DNA of 64,000 bases from Roseburia sp. (GCA_003483745.1 DMYD01000012.1:1-64000), one strand, 5' to 3'. Numbered from the stretch's first letter, positions 36,736 through 45,809 are shown. Translations and numbers: made by a program. The notes: generated from the sequence alone by a model not told the origin.

Positions 36736-36780
36736 GAAATATGGCATATTTTCGTTCATTACGATTATATGGGGAACTGG

Positions 36781-36817
36781 AACAGACTATGACAGTGATG
36801 TTGTAGTCTGTTTTTTC
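36781..36817 (+). terminator. Intrinsic terminator after the remnant
   Basis: AACAGACTA (36781-36789) pairs with TAGTCTGTT (36804-36812), then TTTT. Confidence 0.75.
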
Positions 36818-36844
36818 AGCTTGTTACAGCTTTCGAATATTATT

Positions 36845-36873
36845 TTGACAGATCTGTGAAAACGTTTTACAAT
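36845..36873 (+). promoter_or_regulatory. Promoter of the beta-helix nucleotidyltransferase-like gene
   Basis: A consensus TTGACA (36845-36850), a 17-base spacer and TACAAT (36868-36873). Confidence 0.65.
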
Positions 36874-36955
36874 ATAATTAATATGCGAACAGGAATGTCA
36901 GGATCATGATGGATCCATATCCATGTGGCAGAGGCATCCTGGGATGGAGGAAAAG

Positions 36956-37627
36956 ATGGAAAACGCAAAAATCAACAATTTATACGATTTAAATGAAACG
37001 ATTGCAAAAGAATATTTAGAACAGTTTACATATCCATGGGAGGCTTTAAAAGGGATCAGTGATTTTATCAAAAAGCTTGGACCGACATTAGATCCGGAAA
37101 AGTTTGAAAAAAGAGGCGAGGATATCTGGGTTGCAAAGAGCGCAAAGGTTGCACCGACCGCATGCTTAAACGGACCGCTGATCATTGACGAGGATGCGGA
37201 AGTCCGCCATTGTGCATTTGTCCGGGGCAGTGCGATCGTCGGAAAAGGTTCCGTTGTCGGTAATTCAACCGAACTGAAAAATGATATTATTTTTAATTCA
37301 GTTCAGGTGCCGCATTATAATTATGTCGGCGATTCTATTCTTGGTTATAAATCACATATGGGTGCGGGTTCGATCACATCAAATGTGAAATCTGATAAGA
37401 CACTGGTCGTTGTAAAAGACGGCAATGAGAAGATTGAGACCGGATTAAAGAAGTTTGGTGCCATGCTTGGGGATTTTGTGGAAGTTGGATGCAACTCTGT
37501 ATTAAATCCTGGAACGGTGATCGGCAGACATACCAATGTATATCCGCTTTCGAGTGTCAGAGGAGTGATCCCGGCAAACTCAATTTTTAAGAAGCCGGGC
37601 GAGGTTGTACAGAAGAAGGAAGCATAA
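36956..37627 (+). CDS. Left-handed beta-helix acyltransferase/pyrophosphorylase-like protein
   Basis: A 223-residue protein with a hexapeptide-repeat (left-handed beta-helix) core, as in the C-terminal half of GlmU. The repeats run through about residues 70-205, e.g. AKVAPTACLNGPLIIDEDAEVRHCAFVRGSAIVGKGSVVGN and NSVLNPGTVIGRHTNVYPLSSVRGVIPANSIFKKPGEVV. No N-terminal nucleotidyltransferase domain is present. Such proteins are often annotated as UDP-N-acetylglucosamine pyrophosphorylase-like, but the reaction is unproven. Start ATG at 36956 follows GGAGGAAAAG; an ATG at 36923 is less likely. Confidence 0.8.
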   Translation: MENAKINNLYDLNETIAKEYLEQFTYPWEALKGISDFIKKLGPTLDPEKFEKRGEDIWVAKSAKVAPTACLNGPLIIDEDAEVRHCAFVRGSAIVGKGSVVGNSTELKNDIIFNSVQVPHYNYVGDSILGYKSHMGAGSITSNVKSDKTLVVVKDGNEKIETGLKKFGAMLGDFVEVGCNSVLNPGTVIGRHTNVYPLSSVRGVIPANSIFKKPGEVVQKKEA

Positions 37628-37712
37628 TATTCTTAAACTTAAGATCCGGACAGGTCGGATAAGTTATGGCAGAAAATATTGATCATATTTTAAGTACAGG
37701 GAGATAAAATAT

Positions 37713-39209
37713 ATGGAAGAAGAAAAGAAATATATTTATAATGATAAAGCGGAACGGATCAGAAAGATGAATCGGTTCTATATAGGTGCAACCATATTTC
37801 TTGGAATATTGTTTTTACTGTATCTGTGGCTCCGCATGGCAAATCAGAATCTGGTAAATGCAGTAGTATATGGGAATACTGTATTAATAATAGGCGCATC
37901 AGTTTTGAACACGATTATTTATCATAAAGATCATGCAACAGCAAAATTAAAAGTGATTGCTACGCTTGAGATGGGATTAGAGTATCTGTTAGTCGGAGTA
38001 CAAACAGATGCACATTTTATTACGTATGTACTGATCGTTTTAGTTGCGTTACAGATTCCGTACTATGATGAAGGTGGATTAAAAAGAACCTGTGTGGGAG
38101 TGAGTATTCTCTACGTGATCGTTACGATTGTTCAGGGAATAAAGGGTATTACTGTATTGAACGTGGATACAATATGTTCTGTGGTCGGCGTGCTTGGCGT
38201 TTTATTTATGGTTTCAAGAATTGGAAAGATCACATTATTGTTTAACGCAGATGCACTTGGATCCATAGATGAGGAACACAAAAAGCAGAATGAAATTTTA
38301 CAGGGAGTGCTTGAGATTTCCAAAACTGTTCAGGAAGAATCAGATAAGAGCAGCAGCCTGATCGGAAAGCTAGTTGAAACGACGAATTCCGTGACGGGAA
38401 GTATGCAGGAGATTACAACTGCTTCCGGTATGAATGCAAACAGTATTGAAGAACAGAATACTATGACGGCAACGATTCAGGATGCAATCGAGGAAACCGG
38501 TGAACGCTCTAAACAGATGGTGGATATTGCGATGAATTCGAATGAAAGTATCCAGGAAAATATGCGTGTGATGGACGCATTAAAAGATCAGGCAGTGCAG
38601 ATCACAAACACAAATCATGATGTTACTGCGGCAATGACAAAACTTCAGGATAAAACAAAAGAAGTGGAAGAAATTGCAGGTATGATCTTAAATATTTCCA
38701 GTCAGACAAACCTGTTAGCACTGAATGCATCTATTGAAAGTGCCCGTGCCGGTGAAGCGGGAAGAGGATTTGCAGTGGTAGCAGAACAGATCAGGCAGCT
38801 TGCGGAACAGACAAAAAGTTCAACGGAAGAAATTACAAGAATTACAAATGAACTCAATGCCAATGCCAATGAGGTGGTTGTATCTGTGGAAGGTTCCGTG
38901 CAGGCAACAGAGGATCAGAAAGAAAAAATTCTTGCGGCGTCTGAAACCTTTGAACTGCTTAATAAAAATATGGGTGAACTGGTGACACATATTGAGGAAG
39001 TAAATAAAAAGGTTGGTGGACTTTCTGATTCTAACAATAAAATTGTGGTAAACTGTTCCCAGCTTTCGGCAGCTACAGAGGAAGTTACTGCAAGTGCAGA
39101 GCAGGTACATGCGCTGAGTGAGGAAAACCTTGGTGTTGCTAAACAGGTTCAGGATGCGGTAGAGAAAATCCATGGTACAGCAGAAGATATAAAAAAGTTT
39201 TTGCATTGA
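37713..39209 (+). CDS. Methyl-accepting chemotaxis protein
   Basis: A 498-residue chemoreceptor. The N-terminus (about 20-180) holds around six membrane helices and no sizeable extracellular loop, so the stimulus is probably sensed within the membrane or via a partner. No HAMP pattern is obvious. The long C-terminal coiled coil carries the signalling tip [42 protein letters not shown] (about 330-370). Gln/Glu pairs on both sides could be methylation sites. No che gene is nearby. Confidence 0.92.
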   Translation: MEEEKKYIYNDKAERIRKMNRFYIGATIFLGILFLLYLWLRMANQNLVNAVVYGNTVLIIGASVLNTIIYHKDHATAKLKVIATLEMGLEYLLVGVQTDAHFITYVLIVLVALQIPYYDEGGLKRTCVGVSILYVIVTIVQGIKGITVLNVDTICSVVGVLGVLFMVSRIGKITLLFNADALGSIDEEHKKQNEILQGVLEISKTVQEESDKSSSLIGKLVETTNSVTGSMQEITTASGMNANSIEEQNTMTATIQDAIEETGERSKQMVDIAMNSNESIQENMRVMDALKDQAVQITNTNHDVTAAMTKLQDKTKEVEEIAGMILNISSQTNLLALNASIESARAGEAGRGFAVVAEQIRQLAEQTKSSTEEITRITNELNANANEVVVSVEGSVQATEDQKEKILAASETFELLNKNMGELVTHIEEVNKKVGGLSDSNNKIVVNCSQLSAATEEVTASAEQVHALSEENLGVAKQVQDAVEKIHGTAEDIKKFLH

Positions 39210-39230
39210 AAGCAGATAGGGGAATGCTAT

Positions 39231-40823
39231 ATGAAAAATAAAGTGTGGTTGATGACAGCCACACTTTTGCTTTTTACAGCAGGGTGTGGTAAGACGGATC
39301 TGACAGAGAGTAAAATAAACGGAGATGAGCAGAAAACAATAGAAAGCCGGGAAATGGAAGAAACAACAGAAAAGGACGAAAACGCATCCGGAGAAAAGAA
39401 AACTGTGACAGAAAATGAAAACACGGAGTCACAGGAAAATGGGGAAAGTTATACCTGGAAGGATGTTACATTACAGTTCCCGGAAAACTGGAAAGACAGG
39501 TATGTTATTGAGGAAGATGAAAATGGTTTTACGGTTTTTCAAAAAGCTTCTTATGAAAAAGGGAACGGAATGGGATATCTTTTTGGCATTTTGAAAGACA
39601 CAGAATGGTATCCGGATGCGGCAGGCGTAAGTATTTTAGGATATACGGATGATGGTGCGTTGTATGAACTTGCAGTACCAACGGATGTGAGCTGTGATGT
39701 TGAGAATGAAACAGTTCTTAATGAGTATCAGAAAATGATGCAGCAGTCGGATGCGATTGTAAAGAATGTAAAAATTGATGCCGGAAATCTGCATATGGAT
39801 GCAGATCAGTATATCATTCCTGTCAGCATGATAATGACACTCAAGACAGATCAGCTTGTAAATATGTCAGACAATGATCTGTGGCTGGCGCGCAATGAGA
39901 TCTATGCAAGACATGGACGCGGTTTTTCAAATGAGTATCTGCAAAGTTATTTTGATTCATGCTCATGGTATGAAAAAAGTGGAGAGCCAGATACATTTGA
40001 TGAATCTGTGCTGAATCAGACGGAGAAAGATAACCTGAAAGTAATTCAGGAAGCAGAAACGGCATATGCAGACGAACATCCATATCCGAAGGAATATAAA
40101 ACAGGGCAGAAAATCGTGGCGGATATCAATGGAGACGGCAGAGAAGAAGAAATCCGTTATGACGTGAAAGAGAGCGGGGATTATGCAGGTTATTCCTGTG
40201 TCCTTACGATTGACGGAACTGCATATGAACTGTGTGAATATGCAGCCATGGTGACGCCGGAAACGGAATGCTTTTATATCACTGACATTGCTGAATATGA
40301 TAATCCACTGGAAATCGCCGTATTAGATGATGGACCAAGTGCTGATTATGTGACTTATTTTTACCGGTATGATGGAAATACGCTGGAGTTTGTCGGAGAA
40401 GTGGGTGGCTTTCCTTTTAAGGAACAAAATGACGGAATTAATGGTTTTACCGGACAAAATGGAATTTTTGGAACAATTCGCACAGACATCCTTGAGACCG
40501 CATATCTCGATGGCTACTGGTGGTATGACAGCGATGCGCGGAAGTTGGAATATATGGATGACGGTGTGCATAAATATCAGTATTTTACACCACATAAACT
40601 ATATGTGGATCTTCCACTGTGGAAGTCTATGGATCAGACTTCGGACCAGGTGACAGTTTCGGCTGGGCAGAATGTATTTTTTATCAGTTCCGATGCAAAA
40701 GAATGGATCTATGTGCGTGCAAAGGACGGAACAGAAGGATATATCCATGTAGATGGGGAAAATGTCAGCAATGTCGGCAGACCCGGAACAGAAGTCTTTT
40801 CAGAGTTAAATTATTTTGACTAG
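39231..40823 (+). CDS. Lipoprotein with YARHG domain
   Basis: A 530-residue surface lipoprotein. The signal peptide ends in the lipobox LLLFTAGC near residue 20, followed by a Thr/Glu/Lys-rich spacer (about 22-70). A YARHG domain lies near 218-270 (DNDLWLARNEIYARHGRGF...DSCSWYE). Further on are a segment with IVADINGDGREEEIRYDVKE, like VCBS/FG-GAP-type surface repeats, and a C-terminal SH3-like part (VSAGQNVFFISSDAKEWIYVRAKDGTEGYI). YARHG domains occur in cell-surface proteins of Firmicutes; the ligand is unknown. It lies 21 bases after the chemoreceptor gene, so they may be co-transcribed. Confidence 0.82.
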   Translation: MKNKVWLMTATLLLFTAGCGKTDLTESKINGDEQKTIESREMEETTEKDENASGEKKTVTENENTESQENGESYTWKDVTLQFPENWKDRYVIEEDENGFTVFQKASYEKGNGMGYLFGILKDTEWYPDAAGVSILGYTDDGALYELAVPTDVSCDVENETVLNEYQKMMQQSDAIVKNVKIDAGNLHMDADQYIIPVSMIMTLKTDQLVNMSDNDLWLARNEIYARHGRGFSNEYLQSYFDSCSWYEKSGEPDTFDESVLNQTEKDNLKVIQEAETAYADEHPYPKEYKTGQKIVADINGDGREEEIRYDVKESGDYAGYSCVLTIDGTAYELCEYAAMVTPETECFYITDIAEYDNPLEIAVLDDGPSADYVTYFYRYDGNTLEFVGEVGGFPFKEQNDGINGFTGQNGIFGTIRTDILETAYLDGYWWYDSDARKLEYMDDGVHKYQYFTPHKLYVDLPLWKSMDQTSDQVTVSAGQNVFFISSDAKEWIYVRAKDGTEGYIHVDGENVSNVGRPGTEVFSELNYFD

Positions 40824-40970
40824 TGTATAAAAACAAATACATGGAATAAAGATAAATTTTTTCGATTAGGACTTGTAGATTTCAACAAAATGTGCGAAAA
40901 TAGGTAAGGTATGTTAAATGTATAACAAAGTCTGATACATACAGTTCTATTAAGTGAAAGGAGTCTTAAA

Positions 40971-41663
40971 ATGATTTACACTAAGGAAGTCGAAAACATG
41001 TGTCCTGTAGCAAAGGGCGCAAAACATGAACCAGCTCCAATTCCGGAAGAAGGCAAATGGGTTCATTCTAAAAAAATTGAAGATATTTCAGGTTTTACAC
41101 ACGGTGTTGGCTGGTGTGCTCCGCAGCAGGGTGCCTGCAAGCTTTCATTAAACGTAAAAAATGGTGTAATCGAAGAAGCTTTAGTTGAGACAATCGGATG
41201 CTCTGGTATGACACATTCCGCAGCTATGGCAGCAGAAGTATTACAGGGCAAAACAATTCTTGAAGCATTGAACACAGACCTTGTTTGTGATGCAATCAAT
41301 ACAGCAATGAGAGAGTTATTCTTACAGATCGTTTACGGTCGTACACAGAGTGCATTCTCTGATGACGGTCTTGCAATCGGTGCTGGTCTTGAGGATTTAG
41401 GTAAAGGACTTCGTTCCCAGGTTGGTACAATGTACGCTACCAAAGAGAAAGGTGTTCGTTACTTAGAGATGGCAGAAGGTTATGTAACCGGTATTGCTCT
41501 TGACGAGAATAACGAAGTTATCGGATATCAGTTCGTTTCTCTTGGAAAAATGACTGACTTCATTAAAAAAGGCGATGATCCTAACACTGCATGGGAAAAA
41601 GCAAAAGGACAGTACGGCCGTGTGGCAGATGCTGTTAAAATCATCGACCCGAGAGAAGAGTAG
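40971..41663 (+). CDS. NifU-like iron-sulfur cluster assembly scaffold protein
   Basis: A 230-residue protein with a NifU/IscU-like domain. Conserved cysteines include VGWCAPQQGACKLSLNVKNG and ETIGCSGMTHSAAMAAEVLQGKTILEAL; the latter is the signature of this subfamily. A C-terminal extension (about 165-230) has no recognised motif. It precedes the GGGtGRT gene by 18 bases in an evident two-gene operon. Codons are biased to those of highly expressed genes (frequent GGT, GCT, TCT, ATC). The strong ribosome site AAAGGAG also points to high expression. Confidence 0.85.
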   Translation: MIYTKEVENMCPVAKGAKHEPAPIPEEGKWVHSKKIEDISGFTHGVGWCAPQQGACKLSLNVKNGVIEEALVETIGCSGMTHSAAMAAEVLQGKTILEALNTDLVCDAINTAMRELFLQIVYGRTQSAFSDDGLAIGAGLEDLGKGLRSQVGTMYATKEKGVRYLEMAEGYVTGIALDENNEVIGYQFVSLGKMTDFIKKGDDPNTAWEKAKGQYGRVADAVKIIDPREE

Positions 41664-41681
41664 GAAAGGAGACGGACGAAA

Positions 41682-42692
41682 ATGGCATTATTTGAAGGAT
41701 ATGAAAGAAGAATTGACCAGATTAACGCTGTGTTAAACAGCTATGGTATCAGCTCTATCGAAGAAGCTGAAAAAATTACAAAAGATGCTGGACTTGATGT
41801 TTACGATCAGGTAAAGAAAATCCAGCCAATCTGTTTCGAGAACGCTTGCTGGGCTTACACTGTAGGTGCTGCAATCGCAATCAAAAAAGGATGTACAAGA
41901 GCCGCTGATGCTGCTGCAGCAATCGGTGAGGGACTTCAGGCATTCTGTATTCCGGGTTCTGTTGCAGACCACAGAAAAGTAGGTCTTGGACATGGTAACC
42001 TTGGTAAAATGTTATTAGAGGAAGAGACAGAGTGCTTCTGCTTCTTAGCAGGACATGAGTCATTTGCAGCTGCTGAGGGTGCAATCGGTATCGCTGAGAA
42101 AGCAAACAAAGTACGTCAGAAACCATTACGTGTTATCTTAAACGGACTTGGAAAAGATGCTGCTCAGATCATCTCCCGTATCAACGGATTCACATTTGTT
42201 GAGACACAGTATGATTACAAAGCTGCAAAATTAAATGTTGTATATGAGAAAGCATATTCTGACGGACTTCGTGCAACTGTAAAATGCTACGGTGCAGATG
42301 ACGTTCAGGAAGGTGTTGCAATCATGCATCATGAGAACGTAGGTGTTTCCATCACTGGTAACTCTACAAACCCAACACGTTTCCAGCACCCGGTTGCAGG
42401 TACATACAAAAAAGAATGTATCGAGCAGGGTAAGAAATACTTCTCAGTTGCTTCCGGCGGTGGTACAGGACGTACACTTCACCCGGACAACATGGCAGCA
42501 GGTCCTGCTTCTTATGGTATGACAGATACTATGGGACGTATGCACTCTGATGCACAGTTCGCAGGTTCTTCTTCCGTACCGGCTCACGTTGAGATGATGG
42601 GTCTGATCGGAATGGGTAACAACCCAATGGTTGGTGCTACTGTAGCTGTTGCAGTTTCTGTTGAGGAAGCAGCAAAGGCTGGTAAGTTCTAG
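41682..42692 (+). CDS. GGGtGRT protein
   Basis: A 336-residue protein of the family named for its GGGtGRT motif, seen here as ASGGGTGRTLHPDN with the motif at 259-265. No biochemical role is established that I know of. It has no membrane segment or signal peptide. It contains a segment DHRKVGLGHGNLGKMLLEEETECFCFLAGHESFAAAEGAIG and a glycine-rich C-terminus (GLIGMGNNPMVGATVAVAV). It is always found with a NifU-like scaffold in the genomes I recall, which suggests a metal or cluster-dependent enzyme. Codon bias is strong, and a strong terminator follows. Confidence 0.9.
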   Translation: MALFEGYERRIDQINAVLNSYGISSIEEAEKITKDAGLDVYDQVKKIQPICFENACWAYTVGAAIAIKKGCTRAADAAAAIGEGLQAFCIPGSVADHRKVGLGHGNLGKMLLEEETECFCFLAGHESFAAAEGAIGIAEKANKVRQKPLRVILNGLGKDAAQIISRINGFTFVETQYDYKAAKLNVVYEKAYSDGLRATVKCYGADDVQEGVAIMHHENVGVSITGNSTNPTRFQHPVAGTYKKECIEQGKKYFSVASGGGTGRTLHPDNMAAGPASYGMTDTMGRMHSDAQFAGSSSVPAHVEMMGLIGMGNNPMVGATVAVAVSVEEAAKAGKF

Positions 42693-42714
42693 GAAATAAA
42701 TATAAGGGTTTTAA

Positions 42715-42747
42715 GACCCTCGTACTTAATTGTGCGAGGGTCTTTTT
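42715..42747 (+). terminator. Intrinsic terminator after GGGtGRT gene
   Basis: GACCCTCG (42715-42722) pairs with CGAGGGTC (42735-42742), then five T. Confidence 0.85.
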
Positions 42748-42750
42748 CAA

Positions 42751-42775
42751 TTCATAGGAAATTACGTCCTATGAA
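42751..42775. repeat. TTCATAGGA palindrome
   Basis: TTCATAGGA (42751-42759) and TCCTATGAA (42767-42775) are perfect complements around seven bases. It begins three bases behind the terminator T-tract. Its head is shared with 21826. Confidence 0.6.
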
Positions 42776-42890
42776 AAGTTTACGAAATTTTCTAATGCAG
42801 ACTTTATGCAGATAATGTAGACTGAAAATGATTTATACTTTTTATCAGGATTTTTATTGTTTTAAGAGACGGAGGGTTAATTGTAGAATC

Positions 42891-43172
42891 ATGAATGTAA
42901 TGCCCGTAAATATATTAATTAAAAAAGTTGCAGAAATATGTAAAAAAAATGGTGTAAAAAAATTGGTCCTTATAGGTTCATTTGCAACAGATACGGCAAC
43001 ACCATATAGTGATATCGATTTTGTAGTTTATGGCGATGTGGATATGGATAAACTTGAATATGATTTGGAAAAAATAGAAACTTTACGGAAGATAGATATT
43101 TTAGAATATGAAACAATTCGAAATCAGTACCTTTTGGAGGATATCGCAAAGTATGGAAAACAAATATATTAA
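42891..43172 (+). CDS. mntA: MntA-type minimal nucleotidyltransferase antitoxin
   Basis: A 93-residue minimal nucleotidyltransferase. The diagnostic GS-x10-DxD motif is exact: G29 S30, ten residues, then D41 I42 D43 (SDIDFVVYGDV). In the characterised HepT-MntA system the antitoxin attaches AMP units to a tyrosine of the HEPN toxin. The frame opens at 42828, but ATG at 42891 lies behind GGAGGG and yields the compact family size. Low GC and ATA/AAA-rich codons contrast with the preceding operon. It overlaps the toxin gene by 20 bases. Confidence 0.88.
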   Translation: MNVMPVNILIKKVAEICKKNGVKKLVLIGSFATDTATPYSDIDFVVYGDVDMDKLEYDLEKIETLRKIDILEYETIRNQYLLEDIAKYGKQIY

Positions 43173-43587
43173 CAGATATAAAGCTTTTTGTAGAAGCTTA
43201 AATAATTTAAAAAAAAGTAAAACAGCAGACCCGGATGCTGATTTTGTGTTAGAAGGTACGGTTCAAAATTATAATTTGACCTTTGATTTATCATGGAAAG
43301 TGATGAAGGATATTTTAGTTAAATTATTGGGTATTGATGATATAGCACTTGGATCTCCAAGAACAAATTTACAAGCGGCATTTTCAAACGGACTGATTGA
43401 TGACGATGTCTGGCTGCAAATGCTGAAAACAAGAAATCTGCTTGCTCATGATTATGATGGTGCAGTTGCAAGAGAAAACTTTAAAAAGATAACAACAGTG
43501 TATTATGATGTTTTTTATAGATTTAAAATTACAGCAGAAGAGTATTTTGAAAAGGGAATACAGGAAGAAGATAGTTTTAAATCCTGA
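43153..43587 (+). CDS. hepT: HepT-type HEPN toxin (RNase)
   Basis: A 144-residue all-helical HEPN protein of the nucleotidyltransferase substrate-binding type. The RNase motif RX4HXY is exact: R94, H99 and Y101 in TRNLLAHDY, where Y101 would be the AMPylated residue. The ATG at 43153 lies inside mntA, giving translational coupling with the antitoxin made first. The order mntA-hepT is the reverse of some studied loci. AT-rich codons suggest recent acquisition. Confidence 0.88.
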   Translation: MENKYINRYKAFCRSLNNLKKSKTADPDADFVLEGTVQNYNLTFDLSWKVMKDILVKLLGIDDIALGSPRTNLQAAFSNGLIDDDVWLQMLKTRNLLAHDYDGAVARENFKKITTVYYDVFYRFKITAEEYFEKGIQEEDSFKS

Positions 43588-43660
43588 TAAAATATTTATG
43601 GCAGAGCAGAACGGTAGATTTGCTGGTTTTTCTTATTTATAGATTTTTTCTTATTTTCAT

Positions 43661-43699
43661 AGGGGCTTCCAAAGAAATTTGGAAGTCCTATTTCTTTTG
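43661..43699 (+). terminator. Intrinsic terminator after hepT
   Basis: AGGGGCTTCCAAA (43661-43673) pairs with TTTGGAAGTCCT (43678-43689), followed by ATTTCTTTT. The stem extends outward through CATAGG/CCTAT, like the TTCATAGGA palindromes. Confidence 0.7.
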
Positions 43700-43729
43700 T
43701 TCATGATAATAAAATATTTTTGTTTTATC
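43700..43729 (+). repeat. TTCATGATAATA palindrome, copy 4
   Basis: A shorter, AT-richer copy: TTCATGATAATAAAAT at the left and TTTTATC at the right, partly complementary. It abuts the hepT terminator. Confidence 0.5.
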
Positions 43730-43746
43730 AAAAACAGGGTGATAAT

Positions 43747-43768
43747 CGAACATATTTTCTGCTATAAT
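43747..43768 (+). promoter_or_regulatory. LexA (SOS) box and -10 of the Y-family polymerase gene
   Basis: CGAACATATTTTCT (43747-43760) matches 12 of 14 positions of the Gram-positive LexA box CGAACATATGTTCG. It lies directly upstream of TATAAT (43763-43768), where bound LexA would block RNA polymerase. Confidence 0.7.
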
Positions 43769-43811
43769 AATATCTATACCAGAAAAACAGAAAGCGAGGC
43801 ATCGTCCGGTC

Positions 43812-45341
43812 ATGAGTAATTCATCCCATATTTATATTGCAATCGATCTTAAATCTTTTTATGCATCGGTAGAGTGTGTCAAACGGAAATGTGATCCGCT
43901 GACGACAAATCTTGTTGTTGCGGATGAGAGCAGAACAGAGAAAACGATCTGTCTTGCGGTATCACCGTCACTGAAAGCATATGGAATCCCGGGACGTGCG
44001 AGATTATTTGAGGTTGTGCAGAAAGTAAAGCAGATCAATAAAGAGCGGAGAAGCAGGATTGCCGGAGGTGTGTTTACCGGAAAATCAGCAAATGCGGAAG
44101 AACTGAAAAAAGATCCGGCACTGGAACTGACCTATATTGCAGCACCGCCACGCATGGCATTATATATGGAAGAAAGCAACCGGATCTATGATATCTATTT
44201 AAAATATGTAGCACCGGAAGATATGCATGTCTATTCGGTGGATGAAGTATTTATGGATGTGACGCATTATCTGAGAACATACCAGATGAGCGCAAGAGAA
44301 CTGGCAGAGAAAATGATCCGGGATGTTTTAAGTGAGACGGGGGTTACGGCAACTGCCGGTATTGGCACCAATCTGTATCTGTGCAAAGTTGCAATGGATA
44401 TCGTTGCGAAACATGTGACACCGGATGCGAACGGAGTGCGGATTGCAGAACTTGATGAGATGAGTTACCGCAGGCGGTTGTGGAATCACAGACCACTGAC
44501 GGATTTCTGGAGAGTCGGTGGCGGTTACCGGAAAAAATTAGAAGCGGCAGGGTTGTATACGATGGGAGATATTGCACGCTGTTCCTTAGGTGGTGAACAG
44601 GATTTTTATAACGAGGAGCTCCTATATAAAATGTTTGGTATCAATGCAGAACTTCTGATCGATCATGCGTGGGGCTATGAGCCGACGACGATTGATCTGA
44701 TCAAAATGTACAAGCCCCAGACAAACAGCATCAGTTCCGGACAGGTACTGCAGTGCCCTTATGAATTTGAAAAAGGAAAACTGATCGTTCGGGAAATGAC
44801 AGATCTGCTTGTCCTGGATCTGGTGGAAAAGCGTCTTGTTACAGATCAGATGGTGCTTACGATCGGCTATGATATTGATAATCTGACGGACCCGAAGCGG
44901 AAAAATGCGTATCACGGGGAAGTAACCATCGACCGCTATGGAAGGAAGGTGCCAAAGCATGCACATGGGACGATCAATCTGAAAAGTCAGACATCATCCA
45001 CAAAACAGATCATGGATGCCGTTATGGAGTTATATGACCGTATTGTGGACAAAAATCTGCTGATCCGCAGGATTTATGTCGTTGCCTGCAGATTGTCGGA
45101 TGAAGCGTCTGCAAAAAAAGAAGAAACGTTTGAGCAGCTTGATCTGTTTACGGACTATGCGGCATTAGAACAGAAAAAGCGGGCAGAAAAGGAAAAGATG
45201 GAAAAAGAGAGAAAACTGCAGGAGGCAGTCCTCAGTGTAAAAAAGAAATATGGAAAAAACGCCATGCTAAAGGGGATGAATCTACAGGAGGGAGCAACTA
45301 GCGTGGAACGAAACCGCCAGATCGGAGGGCATAAGGCATGA
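43812..45341 (+). CDS. Y-family DNA polymerase (UvrX/DinB-like)
   Basis: A translesion polymerase of 509 residues. The catalytic DxKSFYASVE motif lies at the N-terminus (AIDLKSFYASVECVKR), the second acidic pair is in HVYSVDEVFMDVTHYL, and the helix-hairpin-helix region is near FWRVGGGYRKKLEAAGLYTMGDIA. A perfect sliding-clamp motif QLDLF lies at 442-446. It is followed by a Lys/Glu-rich helix. The gene overlaps the YolD-like gene by four bases and has a LexA-type box upstream. This matches the SOS-induced UvrX-YolD arrangement of Bacillus. Confidence 0.92.
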   Translation: MSNSSHIYIAIDLKSFYASVECVKRKCDPLTTNLVVADESRTEKTICLAVSPSLKAYGIPGRARLFEVVQKVKQINKERRSRIAGGVFTGKSANAEELKKDPALELTYIAAPPRMALYMEESNRIYDIYLKYVAPEDMHVYSVDEVFMDVTHYLRTYQMSARELAEKMIRDVLSETGVTATAGIGTNLYLCKVAMDIVAKHVTPDANGVRIAELDEMSYRRRLWNHRPLTDFWRVGGGYRKKLEAAGLYTMGDIARCSLGGEQDFYNEELLYKMFGINAELLIDHAWGYEPTTIDLIKMYKPQTNSISSGQVLQCPYEFEKGKLIVREMTDLLVLDLVEKRLVTDQMVLTIGYDIDNLTDPKRKNAYHGEVTIDRYGRKVPKHAHGTINLKSQTSSTKQIMDAVMELYDRIVDKNLLIRRIYVVACRLSDEASAKKEETFEQLDLFTDYAALEQKKRAEKEKMEKERKLQEAVLSVKKKYGKNAMLKGMNLQEGATSVERNRQIGGHKA

Positions 45342-45790
45342 AGGGAAAAAATGTATTTATAGAAAAGGAAACACACAAATATGATGATATCATCAATCTG
45401 CCGCATCATGTCTCAGCAAAACATCCGCAGATGGGGCTGTTAGACAGAGCAGCACAGTTTTCGCCTTTTGCAGCACTCACAGGACATGAGGATTCCATTC
45501 GTGAGACAGCAAGAAGAACGGAAGAGTTTCTGGAACTGGAAGAAGATAAAAAAGAGCAGCTTGATGAAAAGATACATGTTTTACAGGAAAATTTATGGAA
45601 GAAACCGGAGATCATAGTCACTTATTTTGTGCCGGACGAAAAGAAAGACGGTGGTGCTTATGTTACGCATCGTGGCAGAATACGGAAAATAGATACCTAT
45701 CGGCACAGACTTTTGTTTGAAGATGGAACGGATGTAGGTATGCAGTATATTTTTGAGATAGATGGTGAAATGTTTGGGATTACAGAGTGA
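45338..45790 (+). CDS. YolD-like protein
   Basis: A 150-residue YolD-like protein. The typical N-terminal segment is YDDIINLPHHVSAKHPQMGLLDRAAQFSPFAALTGHEDSI, followed by a helix (residues about 55-85) and a beta-rich half with THRGRIRKIDTYRHRLLFEDG. YolD proteins accompany SOS-controlled Y-family polymerases and probably assist or regulate them. ATG overlaps the polymerase stop (ATGA), so the two are coupled. Confidence 0.9.
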   Translation: MKGKNVFIEKETHKYDDIINLPHHVSAKHPQMGLLDRAAQFSPFAALTGHEDSIRETARRTEEFLELEEDKKEQLDEKIHVLQENLWKKPEIIVTYFVPDEKKDGGAYVTHRGRIRKIDTYRHRLLFEDGTDVGMQYIFEIDGEMFGITE

Positions 45791-45809
45791 AAGTGACTAG
45801 TGGTGAAAT

